NCBI GenBank assembly: GCA_003235605.1
Contig: QJVU01000216.1
Span: 1-9,638, forward strand
From: Planctomycetota bacterium
Lineage (GTDB): Bacteria; Planctomycetota; UBA1135; UBA2386
Direction: 5' to 3'
DNA: 9,638 nt
Notes under the pieces: generated by a model
What the model saw: the letters and a program-made list of their open reading frames with translations, nothing else
The model's database searches: none
Told to the model about the DNA's origin: nothing
In this document: positions 6,135-9,638 of the stretch, piece after piece
Layout of the letters: every line of letters starts with the position of its first letter
Position numbering within the stretch: the stretch's first letter is position 1
Translations under genes and position numbers: made by a program

Positions 6135-6479
6135 GTGGCGGGCCTCACTGAGGACACCGGACCCCGAGGCCGCTGGGATCTCTGGCTCCTGGGGGTCGGT
6201 GTCGTCCTCCTGCTGGTGATCTGGCTCGTGGCCTGTTCTTCCAGAGGCTGTTGCCCGGACCGGGACCAGGGCCGGGGCCCGGCACTTCGACGCCCGTGGG
6301 CCCGAGAATCCGCCCGGCACGGCGGTCCCACTGTCTGGTTCAGTTCGTCTTGTAGCGCGTGTACGGGAAGTAGTGGCCGTCGGTATACGGGCCCGAGCCC
6401 GTCGTCGAGACGCTGTCACGCTGGTACACGGTCTTGTAGCGCGGTAGTGCGTCTGGCGGCGGGGCGCTCGGAAGCGTGA
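6135..6479 (+). CDS. Putative small single-pass membrane protein
   Basis: A GTG at 6135 lies 5 bases after the lipoprotein stop and opens a 114-residue frame. The first ~40 residues look real: a short polar start, then one transmembrane helix (LWLLGVGVVLLLVIWLVAC, about 17-35) with strong G/C third-position bias. The remainder is Arg/Gly/Ser-rich, and its last 140 bases run antisense over the 3' end of the 6340-7509 gene, so the true protein may be shorter in the living cell or the tail may be decayed. Its function is unknown; it may form a two-gene unit with the lipoprotein. Confidence 0.4.
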   Translation: MAGLTEDTGPRGRWDLWLLGVGVVLLLVIWLVACSSRGCCPDRDQGRGPALRRPWARESARHGGPTVWFSSSCSACTGSSGRRYTGPSPSSRRCHAGTRSCSAVVRLAAGRSEA

Positions 6480-7509
6480 CCTTGGTGGCCGACGTCAGCA
6501 TGAAGCGCTTGGTGTTGGAGTCCAGCCAGGCCGCCTGCACCCACAGATCCAGGCTGGCAAGCTCATTCTGCCAGTCCACCGACGAACCCACGAGGCCGCT
6601 GTAACCATAGGGAGCAAGGGTCTTCAAGGTCGTCAGGACGACCGGCCTGTTGAAGTCCACGTAGAGGCTGTTGCAGCCGGCACCGACGTTCACTCCGTTC
6701 GGGAGGCCGCCGATGCCCAGCGCCTGGACCACTGTCGCATCAGGTGCCGTGTAGTAGCTGTACCGGTTGAACAACAGCTTGCCGCGAAGGGTGATGGTCG
6801 TGCTGCTCTTGCTGTAGGCATTGCCGTACCCGTAGGCGAAGGCCCCGGCCGAGAATGTCATGGCCGAGTCGTTGCAGACCGGGGGATTGATCGGGATCCG
6901 CTGGGTCGTGCTGGTGGTAGCAGTGGTGTCGATGACCTCACCGTCCAGGTAGAAGTAGGCGCTGTTCAGGCTGGTCCAGGCGACGCTGTTGGCGAGAGTG
7001 CCCCCCCGGAAGATGTAGTCCGCCAGGATCGACCCCTTGGCAGAGTAGGCCCAGGGCCTGGTGAACGGGAAGCGCAGCTGCCCCTGGGCACCCCCCCAAA
7101 CATCGGGCTGGAGCAGCGGGAATCCACTTTGGGTGGGCCAGGTCCACTTGCTGTCGAACACCCGGGTGGGCGAAGTACCCACGTTGCTCGTGAAGCCCGT
7201 GCTCATGGAGCTGTAGCTGGTGGGCTCCGACATGTCGACGGAGATGTTGGTCCAGGAGCGTCCCGTCGCCGTCGTCGGCGTGTGGCTCCGGTTGTCCAGC
7301 CGGAACGCGATCTCGCTGATCAGCTTGGCCTTGCCGTCGCTGTGCATGTCGTCGTTCTGCTGGATGTGCATGTCGGGCCAGATGCCCATGAGATAGGCGT
7401 ACTGCGGACCCTCGCGGGTAAGGCCTCCGGGTGGGGTGGTCATGGCACCTTGTGCGGGCGACGCGGCGCACAGGAAGAGTCCTGCGCAGGCGGTGATCAG
7501 TCTCTTCAC
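6340..7509 (-). CDS. Secreted 389-residue protein, paralogue of the 1974-3143 product
   Basis: GTG 7509 starts a signal peptide (KRLITACAGLFLCAASPAQG, residues 2-21); AAGGA lies 6 bases upstream. The mature protein is rich in Ser, Thr, Tyr and Asn. It shares with the other 389-residue protein LRFPFTRPWAYS (145-156), IFRGGTLANSVAWTS (166-180), FYLDGE (186-191), CNDS (212-215), YYTAPDATVVQALGI (252-266) and VQAAWLDSNTKRFMLT (324-339), plus a C-terminal Y(R/Q)RD block. Both are exactly 389 residues, and Cys212 occupies the same residue number in each. This copy has few cysteines outside the signal peptide, while the other has nine. It points the opposite way, so the copies are inverted with about 3.2 kb between their stop codons. 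No known domain is recognised; there is no transmembrane or sorting signal at the C-terminus. The frame remains open upstream to 7599, but the signal peptide and Shine-Dalgarno favour 7509. Confidence 0.85.
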   Translation of the reverse strand: MKRLITACAGLFLCAASPAQGAMTTPPGGLTREGPQYAYLMGIWPDMHIQQNDDMHSDGKAKLISEIAFRLDNRSHTPTTATGRSWTNISVDMSEPTSYSSMSTGFTSNVGTSPTRVFDSKWTWPTQSGFPLLQPDVWGGAQGQLRFPFTRPWAYSAKGSILADYIFRGGTLANSVAWTSLNSAYFYLDGEVIDTTATTSTTQRIPINPPVCNDSAMTFSAGAFAYGYGNAYSKSSTTITLRGKLLFNRYSYYTAPDATVVQALGIGGLPNGVNVGAGCNSLYVDFNRPVVLTTLKTLAPYGYSGLVGSSVDWQNELASLDLWVQAAWLDSNTKRFMLTSATKVTLPSAPPPDALPRYKTVYQRDSVSTTGSGPYTDGHYFPYTRYKTN

Positions 7510-7791
7510 GGGTAGTCCTTCGGGTTGCTGAACAAGGAAGAACGAGATAACGGAGAGCCGGTGAGCGCCAAGTTTCGAGCGTTCCGGTCCGCCGGACAAG
7601 GAGCAGGGGGTGTTTGGCGCCAGCCACGACTGTTCAAAGCCGCACTCCCCAGACTCCCCAGCGTGCGCACGTGGCTCTTTTGCGCGCTAATGGCCCGGCC
7701 TTTGGGCCCTCGGCCCATCGACTTCCACCGGAGACGGCCCAAGACTGGGGGGGCGAGATGCGGGAGGGCCAGTCAGGCACCGCGATGGAGC
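7510..7791. other. Intergenic region between TPR lipoprotein gene and secreted-protein gene
   Basis: It contains no credible gene. A GC hairpin TGGGCC-CTC-GGCCCA (7703-7717) lies about 75 bases after the TPR stop; it lacks a T-tract, so it is at best a weak terminator. On the minus strand TTGGCG (7566-7571) and TTATCT (7545-7550) are 15 bases apart, a poor but possible promoter for the 6340-7509 gene. Confidence 0.35.
7516..7520 (-). promoter_or_regulatory. Ribosome binding site fixing the start at GTG 7509
   Basis: The minus strand reads AAGGA followed by a 6-base spacer and GTG. It decides for the signal-peptide start over the longer open frame. Confidence 0.65.
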
Positions 7792-9459
7792 TCAGTGGGT
7801 GCGGCAGAAGCACGAGCCGGGGATCTTGACCGTTGCATTCCCCCAGGCCCGCTGGAACTCGGCGCGCGTCGCCACAGCTTCCTTGGTCGCCCCTCGTCGT
7901 TCCAGGCACTCCGCAAGCCCGTGCAACGCCCAGCCGTTGTGGGGGTAACGGGCCAGGTCTTCGCGATAACACTGTTCGGCCGCCGCCAGCTTGCCTTGTT
8001 CGAGCAACAGGGCTCCCAGCGCGTGCCGGCTGGGCATCATCCAGGGGCTTGGCTCCGTGTAACGCAGCTTTGTCTCGGCCGTGACCGCGGCACGGAGGGC
8101 GATGAACCCATCCTGCAGCTTGCCGGCCTTGTAGGCGGTCTCTCCTGCCAACATGTTGCGTGCGATTTCCAGGACGTCAACCGCAGGCACCACGTGGATC
8201 ATCTGGTGAGGCGGCATCTTCGCCGCAGCCGCTTCGAATTCCACCGCCTCGTGGCGTGCGGCGTCAGCCTGGCACGTGTTCGCGAATGCGACGCCACGGG
8301 CATAGTGCCACATGGCCATGGCGAAAGGCTGCCGATGCGGTGGCGGAACGCTCTGCAGAATCTCCTCCCAGCGTCCAAACCGTAGCATCACGTGGTATCG
8401 AGCTGCAAACTCGTCGGCCATATTCTGGCCACCCTGCAACGCCTCCGGCATGTCGGCAATCATGTCGTCGCACTGGCGAAGCGCGTCCTCGTAGCGGCCT
8501 TGAAACATGAGCGACCACACGAGGAACCGGTGGTTGTGCATGTGGTAGCCGTGGTAGTCGTCCGTCGACTGCTGTCTGCCGGTCTGCGCGAAGTAGTTGC
8601 GGTCAGCCCGCACGGCACTCCGGTTGGCCGTGGTCGCGTCAACATAGCGACCGACGCGCATGTAGATGTGTGAGGGCATGTGCAGCAGGTGACCCGCTGC
8701 AGGCATCAGGTCGCGCAGACGATCGGCTGCTGCCTCGGCGCGTTGCGGCTCTGTCGACGCCTCCAGCGCGTGAATGTAGAGGTGATTGGCACCGGGATGG
8801 AGAGGGTCGAGGGCCAGGACCCGCTCGAGCACGGTGAGGATCTCCTGCGTGCACCGCTTGGGTGCGCCGTCGGCGGTCCACTGATCCCAGGGGTACTGGT
8901 TCATCAGTGCATCTGCGAGTAGGAAGCCCGTTTCGGGTTGGTCAGGATACTTGCGGTAGACGCCTCGCATCGCGTTGGAGTACGCTTGGTTCAGCTCGCT
9001 GCGTTGTTGTGGCCAAGGCATCGAGAAGCGCGTGGAGAGCGCTGCGATCAGGTCGCGCTCCAGCTCGGTGGCGCCACGTTGTAGACCGCGGGCAAGCGCC
9101 AATTCCTCGAGCGCACGCTGCGCACGTTCAGGCCCTTCGTTCCAGTCGTTGTAGTTTGGACCGAGGGCGTAGGCCTTCCCCCAGTGGGCCATTGCCAGCG
9201 TGGGATCCCGTCGCAGGGCTTGGTCGAAGGCACGGATTCCCTCTTCGTGGTTGAATGCCATGCAGAGATCGAAGCCCTGGTCGAACCACCGCTGGGCAAG
9301 CGAGTCGCTTGTGCTGACCGGAAATGTATGTTTGCCGAGCCCATCGAACAGGATCGGCTCTCGAGGGATCGTGGTGCATGCAGCAAGCAATGCAGCCACC
9401 AACGCGGAGGTCACCTGTCGTAGAGTCGGGATCGTGCGGGATGATGTAGTTGCGAGCAT
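7792..9459 (-). CDS. TPR-repeat lipoprotein
   Basis: From ATG 9459 the protein has 555 residues. A signal peptide ends in a good lipobox, LLAAC, with Cys28 as lipid anchor. A first TPR-like pair covers about 55-100 (NHEEGIRAFDQALRRDPTLA, then MAHWGKAYALGPN), and the last helices about 490-540 (LLLEQGKLAAAEQCYREDLA, then GWALHGLAECLERRG). Between them lie conserved-looking His-rich blocks: ALDPLHPGANHLYIHALEAS (216-235), GHLLHMPSHIYMRVGRY (256-272) and YHGYHMHNHRFLVWS (about 302-316). I recall this arrangement in large, uncharacterised TPR proteins from several phyla. The TPR scaffold implies protein-protein contacts outside the cytoplasm; the histidines could bind metal, which is inference. 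The start is not certain: AGGA touches the ATG directly, and the frame stays open to GTG 9630 through a twin-arginine-like stretch. Confidence 0.85.
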   Translation of the reverse strand: MLATTSSRTIPTLRQVTSALVAALLAACTTIPREPILFDGLGKHTFPVSTSDSLAQRWFDQGFDLCMAFNHEEGIRAFDQALRRDPTLAMAHWGKAYALGPNYNDWNEGPERAQRALEELALARGLQRGATELERDLIAALSTRFSMPWPQQRSELNQAYSNAMRGVYRKYPDQPETGFLLADALMNQYPWDQWTADGAPKRCTQEILTVLERVLALDPLHPGANHLYIHALEASTEPQRAEAAADRLRDLMPAAGHLLHMPSHIYMRVGRYVDATTANRSAVRADRNYFAQTGRQQSTDDYHGYHMHNHRFLVWSLMFQGRYEDALRQCDDMIADMPEALQGGQNMADEFAARYHVMLRFGRWEEILQSVPPPHRQPFAMAMWHYARGVAFANTCQADAARHEAVEFEAAAAKMPPHQMIHVVPAVDVLEIARNMLAGETAYKAGKLQDGFIALRAAVTAETKLRYTEPSPWMMPSRHALGALLLEQGKLAAAEQCYREDLARYPHNGWALHGLAECLERRGATKEAVATRAEFQRAWGNATVKIPGSCFCRTH

Positions 9460-9630
9460 TCCTGCTGCGCTCACGAGGAAGGTGCGGCGTGGAAGATCCG
9501 AGGTGGCGACTCTCTCGGTGATCCTGGAGCTCGAAGTGTCGCCTTCCAGGTCGGGGTGGCAAGCCAGATCAGCCGGGTCGGGCTCCGCTCTACCTGAGTG
9601 CCTGCAGTAGGGTGACCGGAGTCCAGACAC
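9460..9630 (-). other. In-frame upstream extension of the TPR gene with a Tat-like motif
   Basis: The TPR frame extends 57 codons upstream to GTG 9630. It contains LPRRTFLVSAAGMLATTSS, which looks like the start of a twin-arginine signal peptide (RR-x-F-L followed by a weak hydrophobic core). No standard start codon lies between 9630 and the RR pair; the next one after it is GTG 9474. The rest of the extension has no coding character. It could be a mis-set start or the remnant of another gene's signal sequence. Confidence 0.3.
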
Positions 9631-9638
9631 AGTGCTGC

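Noticed and set aside
6264..6290. GC palindrome GCCGG-GGC-CCGGC between the convergent genes as a shared terminator
   Set aside because: Five-base stem without a T-tract on either strand; not enough for a terminator call.
7525..8385. Plus-strand open frame of 286 codons over the 3' part of the TPR gene
   Set aside because: Shadow of the TPR gene on the other strand; no domain or ribosome binding site.

Overview
The window reads like a chromosomal segment of an uncultured, high-GC bacterium, most likely a planctomycete. Coding frames have strongly G/C-biased third positions and GTG starts are common. The best lineage hint is the roughly 130-residue C-terminal domain of the beta-helix protein at 3283-4968 (GQGCAGNGG, then GGGCTLLVTPSLL, then a Ser/Gly-rich end). 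I recall such domains as abundant in secreted proteins of marine planctomycetes; this is memory, not a search.

Left block (1-1516, minus strand): a tightly packed cluster in which consecutive genes overlap by GTGA. It has a small unrecognised protein (1103-1516), then a class I SAM-dependent methyltransferase (441-1106), then an HgcA/CdhD-type corrinoid protein that leaves the window (1-444). The corrinoid protein carries NVWCAAGG, the HgcA cap-helix motif with Gly in place of the usual Lys. The methyltransferase resembles the family I know as corrinoid protein-associated methyltransferase (CpaM). The pair looks like a one-carbon or methyl-transfer module of unknown substrate. Upstream of it (1519-1800) lies a decayed coding stretch with a perfect 11-bp tandem duplication.

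Middle block (1974-4968, plus strand): two exported proteins, a 389-residue protein of unknown function and a parallel beta-helix (choice-of-anchor Q-like) surface protein. A degenerate 9-bp tandem repeat separates them.

Scar region (4969-5707): no intact gene. It holds a frameshifted relic of an IS91-type transposase and an orphan high-GC3 coding tail.

Right block: a BamE/SmpA-like lipoprotein (5708-6130) and a tiny single-pass membrane ORF (6135-6479) run on the plus strand. On the minus strand are a second 389-residue secreted protein (6340-7509) and a TPR lipoprotein (7792-9459). The two 389-residue proteins are clear paralogues in opposite orientation and have exactly the same length. 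Except for the corrinoid module, nearly every gene has an export signal, so the window is mostly cell-envelope or extracellular cargo. No tRNA, rRNA or CRISPR array was seen.
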